DNA of 64,000 bases from Pseudomonas lini (GCF_001042905.1 NZ_JYLB01000006.1:248001-312000), one strand, 5' to 3'; positions 36,003-44,580 are shown, counted from the stretch's first letter. Notes: a model not told the origin generated them from the sequence alone. Translations and numbers: made by a program.

Positions 36003-36104
36003 ATCGTTCCCACGCTCTGCGTGGGAATGCAGCCCGTGACGCTCCGCGTCACTGGACGCGGAGCGTCCCTTGAGGCATTCCCACGCGGGAGCGTGGGAAC
36101 GATC
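36002..36104. repeat. 103-bp palindromic repeat, copy 1
   Basis: Begins GATCGTTCCCACGCT and ends AGCGTGGGAACGATC as inverted 15-bp ends. The centre holds a 13-bp stem GACGCTCCGCGTC / GACGCGGAGCGTC with an ACTG loop, flanked by two further hairpins built on TTCCCACGC. It is identical to 38910-39012. Confidence 0.95.
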
Positions 36105-36112
36105 GGTACGCC

Positions 36113-37504
36113 TTAAGCCTGAGCCAACTCCGAATGCTCATCCGCATCCAGCAGCTCTTTATCGGTCTGCTGCATCATCTGACTGGTAATCGCCCCCGCC
36201 GTGATCGAACCACTCACGTTCAACGCCGTACGACCCATATCAATCAACGGCTCAACCGAAATCAGCAACGCCACCAGTGACACCGGTAAACCCATGGCCG
36301 GGAGCACGATCAACGCGGCGAAGGTCGCGCCGCCACCGACCCCGGCCACACCGGCCGAACTCAACGTCACAATCGCCACCAACGTCGCGATCCATAATGG
36401 GTCCAGCGGGTTGATGCCCACGGTCGGCGCGACCATCACCGCCAACATTGCCGGGTACAGACCGGCACAGCCGTTCTGGCCAATGGTCGCGCCAAACGAG
36501 GCGGCGAAACTGGCGATGGATTGTGGAATACCCAAACGGCTGGTCTGGGCTTCGATGCTCAGCGGAATGGTGGCGGCGCTGGAGCGGCTGGTGAAGGCAA
36601 ACGTCAGTACCGGCCAGATCTTGCGGAAGAAGCGCAGCGGGTTGATCCCGGCCGCCGACACCAGCAGGCCATGCACCACAAACATCAAGCCCAGTCCGAT
36701 ATAGGACACCACCACGAAACTGCCGAGCTTGATGATGTCTTGCAGGTTGGAGCCGGCGACCACTTTGGTCATCAGCGCCAATACGCCGTATGGGGTCAGC
36801 TTCATCACCAGACGTACCAGACGCATCACCCAGGCTTGCAGGGTGTCGATGGCGTTGATCACTTTCTGACCTTTCTCGACATCATCCTTGAGCAGTTGCA
36901 GCGCGGCGACCCCAAGGAATGCGGCGAAGATCACCACACTGATGATCGACGTTGGCTTGGCGCGGGCCAGATCGGCGAACGGGTTCTGCGGGATGAACGA
37001 CAGCAGCAGTTGCGGCACATTCAGGTCAGCGACCTTGCCCGCGTAATCGCTCTGAATGGTTTGCAGGCGAGCCATTTCCTGGGTGCCAGCGACCAGGCCT
37101 TCGGCGGTGAGGCCGAACAGGTTAGTCAGGCCGATGCCGATCAGCGCCGCGATAGCGGTGGTGAACAGCAGCGTGCCGATGGTCAGGAAGCTGATCTTGC
37201 CCAGCGACGAAGCGTTGTGCAGGCGCGCCACGGCGCTGAGAATCGAGGCGAACACCAGCGGGATCACGATCATTTGCAGCAACTGCACATAACCGTTGCC
37301 CACCAGATCGAACCAGCCGATCGAGGCTTTCAATACCGGGTTGCCCGCACCGTAAATCGTGTGCAGAGCGACGCCAAATGCCACGCCCAGTACTAGCGCG
37401 AGCAGAACCTTTTTGGCCAGGCTCCAAGTGGTGTGACGAGTTTGCGCCAGGCCAAAGAGCAAGGCGAGGAACACCAGCAGATTGAGGATCAGCGGCAGAT
37501 TCAT
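36113..37504 (-). CDS. tcyP: L-cystine:sodium/proton symporter, TcyP-type
   Basis: 463-residue member of the dicarboxylate/amino-acid:cation symporter family (DAACS), same length as E. coli TcyP/YdjN. The N-terminus MNLPLILNLLVFLALLFGL and QMIVIPLVFASILSAVARL fit cystine transporters rather than GltP. Re-entrant Ser-rich loop AFTSRSSAATIPLSIE (about 295-310) and GANGCAGLYPAML-like substrate region (IGQNGCAGLYPAM) are visible. It imports cystine for cysteine supply. A TTGATAT/ATATCAA dyad lies upstream of its start. Confidence 0.9.
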   Translation of the reverse strand: MNLPLILNLLVFLALLFGLAQTRHTTWSLAKKVLLALVLGVAFGVALHTIYGAGNPVLKASIGWFDLVGNGYVQLLQMIVIPLVFASILSAVARLHNASSLGKISFLTIGTLLFTTAIAALIGIGLTNLFGLTAEGLVAGTQEMARLQTIQSDYAGKVADLNVPQLLLSFIPQNPFADLARAKPTSIISVVIFAAFLGVAALQLLKDDVEKGQKVINAIDTLQAWVMRLVRLVMKLTPYGVLALMTKVVAGSNLQDIIKLGSFVVVSYIGLGLMFVVHGLLVSAAGINPLRFFRKIWPVLTFAFTSRSSAATIPLSIEAQTSRLGIPQSIASFAASFGATIGQNGCAGLYPAMLAVMVAPTVGINPLDPLWIATLVAIVTLSSAGVAGVGGGATFAALIVLPAMGLPVSLVALLISVEPLIDMGRTALNVSGSITAGAITSQMMQQTDKELLDADEHSELAQA

Positions 37505-37567
37505 AAGAGCTCCAGTGACTTTGCCAGCTGCATTCCGGCGCAGCTGCGAACCGGCAAGCCTAACAGC

Positions 37568-37592
37568 TTGATATGTAATGATTTAATATCAA
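37568..37592 (-). promoter_or_regulatory. A+T-rich dyad upstream of tcyP
   Basis: TTGATAT (37568-37574) is inverted as ATATCAA (37586-37592) with 11 bp between, 64 bp upstream of the tcyP start. It could be an operator for a LysR- or Lrp-type sulfur/amino-acid regulator; no regulator is shown. Confidence 0.4.
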
Positions 37593-37741
37593 AAACAGCG
37601 GTTGACTGTCGTTTTTGGAATAAGCCGTTGACGCTGTGGGGAATGCCGCTGACGGAATCAGGATGCAAGCGGTCGCGGGCAGGCGGGGACTGTCATACAG
37701 ATTTGTTAGCGTCGATATCTTTCAATCAGGGAGAAACGCAG

Positions 37742-38809
37742 ATGAAGCTCGCACCGAAATTTCTGGCTGCCGTACTCGGATTAAGTTTGGGCTTGGGCCT
37801 TGCCGGCCAAGCGTTCGCTACTGACCTGAAACACTGGCCAGCCGATCAGGCCAAGGCGCTGGACGCGATGATCGCGGCCAATGCCAACAAAGGTAACTTC
37901 GCGGTGTTCGACATGGACAACACCAGTTACCGCTACGATCTTGAAGAGTCCTTGTTGCCGTTCATGGAAAACAAGGGCCTGATCACCCGCGAGACACTTG
38001 ATCCCTCCCTGAAACTGATGCCGTTCAAGGACACCGCCGACCATAAGGAAAGCCTGTTCAGCTACTACTATCGCCTCTGTGAAATCGACGACATGGTTTG
38101 CTATCCATGGGTCGCCCAAGTGTTTTCCGGCTTCACGCTTCAGGAACTCAAGGGCAACGTCGATGAGCTGATGGCGTCTGGCAAACCGGTGCCGAGCACT
38201 TATTACGAAGGCGACGTGGTCAAGACCATCGACGTCAATCCGCCGAAAATCTTCACCGGTCAAAAAGAGCTCTATAACAAGCTGATGGAGAACGGCATCG
38301 AGGTCTATGTGATGACCGCCGCCTCTGAAGAACTGGTGCGCATGGTCGCCTCCGATCCGAAATACGGCTACAACGTCAAACCACAGAACGTGATCGGCGT
38401 GAGCCTGCTGCTCAAGGACCGCAAGACCGGCGAGTTGACCACGGCACGCAAGCAGGTCACTGCTGGCAAGTATGATGAGAAGGCCAACCTGGGTCTCGAA
38501 CTGACCCCGTACCTGTGGACCCCGGCTACCTGGATGGCGGGTAAGCAGTCGGCGATCCTGACGTACATCGATGAATGGAAAAAACCGGTCCTGGTTGGCG
38601 GTGATACTCCGACCAGCGACGGCTACATGCTGTTCCACAGCGTCGACGTGTCCAAAGGCGGCATCCATTTGTGGGTCAACCGCAAAGACAAATACATGAC
38701 CCAGATTAACGGCATGATGGCCAAAAACGCAGCAGCCCAGGCGAAAGAAGGGTTGGCGGTGACGGCGGACAAGAACTGGGTGATTGTGAAGCCTGAAGAT
38801 ATTCAGTAA
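37742..38809 (+). CDS. Secreted HAD phosphatase, phosphorylcholine-phosphatase-like
   Basis: 355-residue HAD protein with a signal peptide (LAPKFLAAVLGLSLGLGLAG, cleavage near AFA/TDL). Motif I FDMDNTSYRYDLEE, motif II MTAAS, motif IV VGGDTPTSDGYM. This pattern and length resemble PchP, the periplasmic phosphorylcholine phosphatase of P. aeruginosa that frees choline from host phospholipid head groups. GGGAGA precedes the ATG. It is a + strand gene on its own, ended by the terminator at 39014. Orthology to PchP is likely, not certain; a paralogue with another phosphate ester is possible. Confidence 0.82.
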   Translation: MKLAPKFLAAVLGLSLGLGLAGQAFATDLKHWPADQAKALDAMIAANANKGNFAVFDMDNTSYRYDLEESLLPFMENKGLITRETLDPSLKLMPFKDTADHKESLFSYYYRLCEIDDMVCYPWVAQVFSGFTLQELKGNVDELMASGKPVPSTYYEGDVVKTIDVNPPKIFTGQKELYNKLMENGIEVYVMTAASEELVRMVASDPKYGYNVKPQNVIGVSLLLKDRKTGELTTARKQVTAGKYDEKANLGLELTPYLWTPATWMAGKQSAILTYIDEWKKPVLVGGDTPTSDGYMLFHSVDVSKGGIHLWVNRKDKYMTQINGMMAKNAAAQAKEGLAVTADKNWVIVKPEDIQ

Positions 38810-38853
38810 GAAGAGCCCCGGCCAAGCTCGCTCTCAACGGCAACATAGAACGA

Positions 38854-38909
38854 ATGTGGGAGCGGGCTTGCTCGCGAAGGCGGTCTGACAGTCAACATCG
38901 ATGTTGAAT
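38854..38909. repeat. Half REPIN cut short by the 103-bp repeat
   Basis: One REP arm, GTGGGAGCGGGCTTGCTCGC, and the left half of a normal REPIN centre (GCGGTCTGACAGTCAACATC) run to 38909, where the 103-bp repeat begins. The inverted second arm expected about 45 bp further on is absent. Confidence 0.8.
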
Positions 38910-39012
38910 GATCGTTCCCACGCTCTGCGTGGGAATGCAGCCCGTGACGCTCCGCGTCACTGGACGCGGAGCGTCCCTTGAGGCATTCCCACGCGGGAGC
39001 GTGGGAACGATC
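38910..39012. repeat. 103-bp palindromic repeat, copy 2
   Basis: Base-for-base identical to copy 1 at 36002-36104 and in the same orientation. Same nested hairpins and same GATCGTTCC/GGAACGATC ends. Confidence 0.95.
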
Positions 39013-39013
39013 A

Positions 39014-39040
39014 GCCCCGCACTTGGCGGGGCATTTTTTT
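39014..39040 (+). terminator. Rho-independent terminator after the HAD phosphatase gene
   Basis: Stem GCCCCGC (39014-39020) and GCGGGGC (39026-39032) with loop ACTTG, then ATTTTTTT. Confidence 0.9.
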
Positions 39041-39056
39041 GTTCGACGGTTAAGTA

Positions 39057-40898
39057 TTACAACCCGTCGAGCATCGCCTTGTTACGTACCGCACCCTTGT
39101 CGGCGCTGGTGGCCAACAGGGCATAGGCTTTCAGCGCAGTGGTCACTTTACGTGGACGCACTTCCACCGGTTTCCAGCCTTTCTTGTCCTGCTCGGCACG
39201 GCGCGCGGCCATTTCTTCATCGCTGATCAACAGGTTGATCGAGCGGTTTGGAATGTCGATCAGAACCTTGTCGCCATCCTGCACCAGGCCGATCGCGCCG
39301 CCAGCAGCAGCTTCTGGCGAAGCGTGGCCGATGGACAGGCCCGAAGTGCCGCCAGAGAAGCGGCCGTCGGTGAGCAGGGCACAGGCTTTGCCCAGGCCTT
39401 TGGATTTCAGGTAAGACGTCGGGTACAGCATTTCCTGCATGCCCGGGCCACCTTTCGGGCCTTCGTAACGGATGATCACGATGTCGCCGGCCTTCACTTC
39501 GTCGGCGAGGATGCCGCGTACGGCGCTGTCCTGGCTTTCGAAGATCTTCGCGTTGCCTTCGAACACGTGGATCGACTCGTCGACACCGGCGGTTTTCACC
39601 ACGCAGCCGTCCAGAGCGATGTTGCCGTACAGAACGGCCAGGCCGCCTTCTTTCGAGTAAGCGTGTTCAACACTGCGGATGCAGCCGTTTTCGCGGTCGT
39701 CATCCAGGGTTTCCCAACGGGTCGACTGGCTGAACGCGGTTTGCGTCGGGATACCCGCCGGACCGGCCTTGAAGAAGTGATGCACGGCTTCGTCGGTGGT
39801 CTGGGTGATGTCCCACTTGGCGATGCCTTCAGCCAAGGACTTGCTGTGCACGGTCGGCAGGTCGGTGTGCAACAGACCGCCACGGGCCAGGGAGCCGAGG
39901 ATGCTGAAGATCCCGCCGGCACGGTGCACGTCTTCCATGTGGTACTTCTGGATGTTCGGCGCGACTTTGCACAGTTGCGGTACATGACGGGAGAGACGGT
40001 CGATGTCGCGCAGGTCGAAATCGATCTCGGCTTCCTGGGCCGCGGCCAGCAAGTGCAGGATGGTGTTGGTGGAACCGCCCATGGCGATGTCCAGGGTCAT
40101 GGCGTTTTCGAACGCCTTGAAGTTGGCGATGTTGCGTGGCAACACCGACTCATCGTTCTCGCCGTAGTAACGCTTGCACAGCTCGACGATGGTGCGGCCG
40201 GCCTGCAGGAACAGCTGTTCGCGGTCGCTGTGGGTGGCGAGGGTCGAACCGTTGCCCGGCAATGCCAGGCCCAGGGCTTCAACCAGGCAGTTCATCGAGT
40301 TGGCGGTGAACATGCCGGAGCACGATCCGCAGGTCGGGCAGGCGCTGCGCTCGTACTCAGCGACTTTCTCGTCAGAAGCGCTGGAGTCGGCGGCGATTAC
40401 CATGGCATCGACCAGGTCGAGACCGTGGCTGGCCAGTTTGGTCTTGCCGGCTTCCATCGGACCGCCGGACACGAAGATCACCGGGATATTCAGGCGCAGA
40501 GACGCCATCAACATGCCAGGGGTGATCTTGTCGCAGTTGGAGATGCAGACGATGGCGTCGGCGCAGTGAGCGTTGACCATGTATTCGACGGAGTCGGCGA
40601 TGATCTCGCGACTGGGCAGCGAATAGAGCATGCCGTCGTGGCCCATGGCGATGCCGTCATCCACGGCGATGGTGTTGAATTCCTTGGCGACGCCGCCGGC
40701 CCGTTCGATTTCGCGAGCGACCAGTTGCCCAAGATCCTTGAGGTGCACATGGCCCGGTACGAATTGGGTAAAGGAGTTGGCAATGGCAATGATCGGCTTC
40801 TTGAAGTCGTCATCTTTCATCCCCGTGGCGCGCCACAGTGCGCGGGCACCGGCCATGTTGCGGCCGTGGGTGGATGTTTTCGAGCGGTAATCAGGCAT
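39057..40898 (-). CDS. ilvD: Dihydroxy-acid dehydratase
   Basis: 613-residue Fe-S dehydratase of branched-chain amino-acid synthesis. Conserved parts: N-terminal YRSKTSTHGRNMAGARALWR, Cys ligands in SNCDKITPGM and CPTCGSCSGMFTANSMNCL, and TDGRFSGGTSGLSIGHASPE near the end. Full length for the E. coli-type [4Fe-4S] form. About 258 bp upstream begins the foreign-looking peptide cluster on the same strand. Confidence 0.97.
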   Translation of the reverse strand: MPDYRSKTSTHGRNMAGARALWRATGMKDDDFKKPIIAIANSFTQFVPGHVHLKDLGQLVAREIERAGGVAKEFNTIAVDDGIAMGHDGMLYSLPSREIIADSVEYMVNAHCADAIVCISNCDKITPGMLMASLRLNIPVIFVSGGPMEAGKTKLASHGLDLVDAMVIAADSSASDEKVAEYERSACPTCGSCSGMFTANSMNCLVEALGLALPGNGSTLATHSDREQLFLQAGRTIVELCKRYYGENDESVLPRNIANFKAFENAMTLDIAMGGSTNTILHLLAAAQEAEIDFDLRDIDRLSRHVPQLCKVAPNIQKYHMEDVHRAGGIFSILGSLARGGLLHTDLPTVHSKSLAEGIAKWDITQTTDEAVHHFFKAGPAGIPTQTAFSQSTRWETLDDDRENGCIRSVEHAYSKEGGLAVLYGNIALDGCVVKTAGVDESIHVFEGNAKIFESQDSAVRGILADEVKAGDIVIIRYEGPKGGPGMQEMLYPTSYLKSKGLGKACALLTDGRFSGGTSGLSIGHASPEAAAGGAIGLVQDGDKVLIDIPNRSINLLISDEEMAARRAEQDKKGWKPVEVRPRKVTTALKAYALLATSADKGAVRNKAMLDGL

Positions 40899-41156
40899 GA
40901 AGCACTCCGGGCGGCTAATCAGGTATCAAAAGGGAAGTGAGCTTCTGTTGACGTCTGGAACACTCAGAAATGGCCGTGTGTCCGGAAGTTGCCGATAACT
41001 TTGCGGGATCGCCGCGCGCTTCAGCTTGAGCTCATAAACCCGCCGGGGGATGACTGGCGATGAATCTCGTGATTCTACACCGCTGGCGTCAGGAGGGAAT
41101 GCCGGAACGTGTTGATCCAGCGCTGACACAGCGTATGGGATGACGACTGGCAGGTG
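40899..41156. other. Intergenic region upstream of ilvD
   Basis: No ORF with coding character or structured RNA was found. It must contain the ilvD promoter and marks the downstream edge of the peptide-modification cluster. Confidence 0.5.
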
Positions 41157-42365
41157 TCAACCCGCTTTCAGCGCCAGATGCTGCCGTGTGATCATTACAT
41201 TCAAGCCCAAACCCGCGGCACTCAAGGTCAAGTAGCATAAGGCGAGCGCTGTGGTCAGATCCTCGGAGGCGAGATTGATTACCACGCTGATTACTCCACC
41301 GCACATGAAAATCAGCACACCACCGACCGAGGTAGATGTTCCGGCATTCTGTGGGTAAAGACTCATGGCTTTGGAGTTGGCGATTGGTCTGGCAATGGTG
41401 GTGCCTGCGGTACAAATCAGCATGGGTATCAGCACCGCCGTAGCGGAGAGCCCGAACTGATCGGCCAACCACAGCATGACCAACCCTGACAAGGCGATCA
41501 GTCCCAGACCGATGACTATCTGTGTGTTGGCCTGCAGGTGTCGATGCAGAGCGCCGGCGACTATTCCGCCAAATACGTAGGCGACGCCATACAGCAATAA
41601 CGCCCAGGCAAACTCGTATGGCGAAAGCGCCAGACGTTCCATGAAAATGATCGGAGAAATGACGATGAACGAAAAATGGCAGGCGAAGGCCAAGGCTGAA
41701 ATTAGCCAGTAACCCATGAAGCGTCGATCCGAGCACACTCGCCAATAGGCACTGAAAAATCGTCCATGTGACAGGGTATGACGCTGCGGGGTTTCGTTAA
41801 GCAGAACGAAGGCTTTAAGCCAAACAATGACGGCCAGCGTGATAAACACATAAAAGCTACCCTGCCAACCCATCTGCAACTGCAACCAGGTCCCCAACAG
41901 GGGCGAAAGCGAAATGAACACCCCGCCACTTGTCACCATCCAGATTCTGATTCGCTCCTGCTCCTTGCCGACGAATAAATCCTGAACCAGTGCCTGTGTT
42001 AGCACGAAGGATCCGCAACCAACCGCTTGGATCACCCGAAAGAACAAAAACCAGTTGTATTCGCTGGAAACCAGGCAACCCATCGCACCGACCACCGCGA
42101 TTGCGATTCCTGCCAACAGCAGCTTCTTGCGTCCCCACATGTCCGACAACGGTCCGACCAGTACCACGGACAATGCCAGACCAATGGCGAACATGCTGAC
42201 GGACAGGGCAATCTCGGACGATGAGGTCCGAAAGTAGTCAGAAAGATCGGGAAAGGACGGGAGCACCACATCGAGAGGGAAGACGCCGAGCAGCGTCATT
42301 ATCATCAACAGAGTAAACGTGGCCCGACGTTTTTCGGCGCTGGGTGTATCGTTTCCTTCATCCAT
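41157..42365 (-). CDS. MFS transporter, Bcr/CflA-like, last gene of the peptide cluster
   Basis: 402-residue major facilitator with 12 predicted helices and a Bcr/CflA drug-efflux look: FPLDVVLPSFPDLSDYF in the first helix region and GPLSDMWGRKKLLLAGIAIA as the loop 2-3 MFS motif. CAGGA lies upstream of ATG 42365. It starts 15 bp after the diiron oxygenase gene and is the fourth gene of the operon, so it most likely exports the product or gives self-protection. No peptidase domain is present, so leader removal, if any, needs another protein. Confidence 0.88.
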   Translation of the reverse strand: MDEGNDTPSAEKRRATFTLLMIMTLLGVFPLDVVLPSFPDLSDYFRTSSSEIALSVSMFAIGLALSVVLVGPLSDMWGRKKLLLAGIAIAVVGAMGCLVSSEYNWFLFFRVIQAVGCGSFVLTQALVQDLFVGKEQERIRIWMVTSGGVFISLSPLLGTWLQLQMGWQGSFYVFITLAVIVWLKAFVLLNETPQRHTLSHGRFFSAYWRVCSDRRFMGYWLISALAFACHFSFIVISPIIFMERLALSPYEFAWALLLYGVAYVFGGIVAGALHRHLQANTQIVIGLGLIALSGLVMLWLADQFGLSATAVLIPMLICTAGTTIARPIANSKAMSLYPQNAGTSTSVGGVLIFMCGGVISVVINLASEDLTTALALCYLTLSAAGLGLNVMITRQHLALKAG

Positions 42366-42380
42366 CGATAAGTCCTGCCT

Positions 42381-43334
42381 TCATGAATAGTTGCTGGTTG
42401 TAAGGCAGGTCGAAGAAACCGGCTTTTTCAACGCCTGCAGCGTCGCCCTGGCGCCGGATCGGGCACGTAGAAGCGTGGCTTGGGGGCTGGTCAGTTCACC
42501 GAGAACTTGCGTGACGGCCGTCTCGCCGATACCTGCGCTGTGCAGGCTTTCCCGCAGCCATCGCTCATCGACCTCGAAGAAAATCCGGATGCTGTCCAGC
42601 AGCAGCCTGGCGGCGAATAGGCGTTGACGGTTGTTCAGCGTCAGCCACAGGTAATGGAACACTTCAGAGAAATAGCGACTGTGGCGCGCCTCATCGGCGA
42701 GATGATCCCTGAGCATTGCCTGGACGCTGGACACCAGGTCGTCATGGCAGACGTCGAGCAGTTCCCTGGCAATGATCGTCTCTGACACGAACCCGACGAG
42801 AAACCAGGCCAGCGCCCGGTGTTTGTCAGGTGTGCGCTCGAGCAGGGTGTTCAATCGCGTGATGCGCTGCGGCACGACCGGGCGCAGGTTGAACCCGTAG
42901 ATCCCGGCAATCTGCTCGGCAAGGCTATTGGAGAACAGGGCGTGATAACCCTCGTCGGTATAAAGCTGAAGCGCGGCGGTCTTCATCCGTGGGGGAATGT
43001 TGACCTTCAATTCACCGTGGATGATGGTCTCCACGGAACGGTTGACGATGCGGTGTTCGAGCACGGTGGTGTAGTCGAGGAAGTACACCAGATGATTGGC
43101 CGACAGCCGATGGATGACGGTTGGACCTAGCGCTTTGATAGCCGGGTGATTCAGGTAAGCCAGCAAGCCTGGGGGAAACCAGTGACGTGTTTCCAGTTGC
43201 TGTTCCAGGTCTGGCGGTAATAGATAGTCATGTTTGCTGGTTCGCACCGACGCGCGGGTATTCCAGTCTCCGAGGGTGAAACGCAGCGCCCAGGAAACGG
43301 GGTGGTCTGACGGGGCAATGATGGGGGCGGTCAT
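42381..43334 (-). CDS. AurF-like diiron oxygenase
   Basis: 317-residue protein of the AurF family (PF11583, p-aminobenzoate N-oxygenase type). A complete seven-ligand diiron set can be read: E93, E128 and H131 (DEGYH), E185 (SETIIARE), and H211, E215, H218 (HLADEARH); the spacing closely follows AurF E101-E136-H139-E196-H223-E227-H230 as I recall it. Enzymes of this family oxidise amines to hydroxylamine or nitro groups. The ATG overlaps the stop of the SagB-like gene by 4 bases (ATGA). Its substrate here may be a residue of the 23-residue peptide; that is inference. Confidence 0.88.
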   Translation of the reverse strand: MTAPIIAPSDHPVSWALRFTLGDWNTRASVRTSKHDYLLPPDLEQQLETRHWFPPGLLAYLNHPAIKALGPTVIHRLSANHLVYFLDYTTVLEHRIVNRSVETIIHGELKVNIPPRMKTAALQLYTDEGYHALFSNSLAEQIAGIYGFNLRPVVPQRITRLNTLLERTPDKHRALAWFLVGFVSETIIARELLDVCHDDLVSSVQAMLRDHLADEARHSRYFSEVFHYLWLTLNNRQRLFAARLLLDSIRIFFEVDERWLRESLHSAGIGETAVTQVLGELTSPQATLLRARSGARATLQALKKPVSSTCLTTSNYS

Positions 43335-44410
43335 TGTTGCGGCTCCCGACTGCTCAGCAGATCCTTCAATTCCTTGCACATCACTTGTCCGTCGCTGTGG
43401 CCACAGCCAACAAAAAACAAGGGTTGTTCTGCGTTGTTCTCGAGCCCCAGCAATGTTTCGACCTGATCGTCCGTCAGTGCTCCGGTCAGCCATGTGTTCA
43501 GCCCCAGTGCAGTGGCCACCAGTTGAAAGGTCTGGGAAATATGCCCCGCCTCCACGAAGGCCATTCGGTAGGCTCGCGAGTGTTCATATTTCCACCACAA
43601 CTTGTCGAAGCGAGCGGTAATGAACAGGCCCGCCGGCAGGTTATTGATGAAATGTTGGCCGCACAGCAACTGCCCCAGGGGCGAGTCAGGTGCCGGGTTG
43701 ACGAAGCTCAGTGCATGGTCGGTGGGATGGTAGGCGTAGAACCCGGGATTCAGTCCGCTGACGTTTTGTACATGAAGAAAGCCTTCGCAGGCATTCAGCC
43801 CGCCGCCGGACGGGCTGCTGCGTCGGGCACCGAGACCTTCGACAATCGTTTCGTCGACGTCATTTTCACGCTCATGCAAGTAGCCCAAGGACAGGTAAAG
43901 CAGTGTGCCGACATCTTCCAGTGAAACCGCTTCATCCGTGAAGGTGCGGCAGGTTTTTCGGCCGATCAGGACGTTGGCCAGGGAGCCCTCCGGCAGGCAG
44001 GAAGGTTTTGGCAGGGCGATCAGATCGCGTGCCTGGCGTTCTGTGAGCCTGGCGTCCGGCGCGGGTGCTTCCAGTACTTCGGTGCAATGATCCAGATAGT
44101 ATCTCGACCATTCATGAATATCCTGAGGAACATGTTCGCAGGGAATGTTCTTGGTGCCGATATGAAATATTTTCGACAGTTCATCCCAACCCCATTCAAT
44201 GCTGTCTTGTATTGATGTGGTGAGTATCCCGCAGTTTAGAAGTTGAGTGTCGACTATGTTGCTGTCGTTATAGAGTTCGGGGTTGTGGATAAGTTGTGCA
44301 AGTCGGGTTGAATATTCCAGGTTAAGTTCAAATTGTTTGTGGTTTTTGTAATCCCAGACTATTTGGCCGGGCGTACGAGGAAGTATGAACAGGTATGGAT
44401 TTATCTGCAT
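43331..44410 (-). CDS. SagB-type FMN dehydrogenase with RRE-like N-terminal domain
   Basis: 359-residue protein. Residues about 145-350 form a nitroreductase-fold SagB/ThcOx dehydrogenase: RKTCRTF (151-157) and SSPSGGGLNACEGF (198-211) for FMN, and K274-Y275 in WWKYEHSRAYR, the Lys-Tyr pair needed by azoline dehydrogenases such as McbC/BcerB as I recall. Residues 1-65 (GQIVWDYKNHKQFELN, helices, then LLNCGILT) resemble a PqqD-like peptide-recognition winged helix. No YcaO cyclodehydratase is nearby. The start has a poor Shine-Dalgarno and lies 71 bp after the peptide ORF; base composition at its 5' end is A+T-rich compared with neighbours. Confidence 0.87.
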   Translation of the reverse strand: MQINPYLFILPRTPGQIVWDYKNHKQFELNLEYSTRLAQLIHNPELYNDSNIVDTQLLNCGILTTSIQDSIEWGWDELSKIFHIGTKNIPCEHVPQDIHEWSRYYLDHCTEVLEAPAPDARLTERQARDLIALPKPSCLPEGSLANVLIGRKTCRTFTDEAVSLEDVGTLLYLSLGYLHERENDVDETIVEGLGARRSSPSGGGLNACEGFLHVQNVSGLNPGFYAYHPTDHALSFVNPAPDSPLGQLLCGQHFINNLPAGLFITARFDKLWWKYEHSRAYRMAFVEAGHISQTFQLVATALGLNTWLTGALTDDQVETLLGLENNAEQPLFFVGCGHSDGQVMCKELKDLLSSREPQQ

Positions 44411-44441
44411 GATGGGCGGTTCGCTCTGGACATAGCCATAG

Positions 44442-44474
44442 AAAACGCTGGGTAGCCGGCACTCCCCAGCGTTT
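44442..44474 (-). terminator. Attenuator-like hairpin between the peptide ORF and the SagB-like gene
   Basis: On the minus strand, AAACGCTGGG (44474-44465) pairs with CCCAGCGTTT (44452-44443) around a 12-nt loop, then TTTTC. It starts 7 nt after the peptide stop codon. The short U run suggests partial termination, which would keep the peptide in excess over the enzymes. Confidence 0.7.
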
Positions 44475-44481
44475 CATTTAC

Positions 44482-44553
44482 TTAGCGGGTTTTTGGCGCA
44501 ACCAGAAAAGCCAGGTTGGCGATTTTGTTTGTTTCCAGAGTAATTGCTTTCAT
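44482..44553 (-). CDS. 23-residue candidate RiPP precursor peptide
   Basis: Short ORF of 23 codons plus TAA that standard gene finders would skip. It starts MKAITLETNK and ends FLVAPKTR. A strong AAGGAG lies 9 nt before the ATG, and a good promoter is found further upstream at 44634-44607. It is the first gene of an operon with a SagB-type dehydrogenase carrying an RRE-like domain, an AurF-type diiron oxygenase and an exporter, so a ribosomally made and modified peptide is the best reading. It has no Cys, Ser, Tyr, Trp or His; Thr5, Thr8, Thr22, Lys, Asn, Pro20 and the C-terminal Arg are the possible targets. The length is close to that of PqqA. A regulatory leader peptide is the main alternative. 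Confidence 0.72.
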   Translation of the reverse strand: MKAITLETNKIANLAFLVAPKTR

Positions 44554-44580
44554 ATTTTTTGACTCCTTGTCATTGATAGT

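Noticed and set aside
36521..37396. 291-codon + strand frame
   Set aside because: Antisense to tcyP with His/Gln-rich shadow composition.
39324..40940. 538-codon open frame on the + strand
   Set aside because: Antisense shadow of ilvD.
44401..44439. 12-codon ORF (begins MAMSRANR) between the peptide ORF and the SagB-like gene
   Set aside because: No ribosome site; it overlaps the SagB-like start out of frame. It could aid translational coupling but is not a second precursor on present evidence.
44482..44553. Reading the 23-codon ORF as a classic attenuation leader peptide
   Set aside because: It lacks runs of a single regulatory amino acid codon, the downstream genes are not amino-acid biosynthetic, and the context has peptide-modification enzymes; kept only as an alternative.
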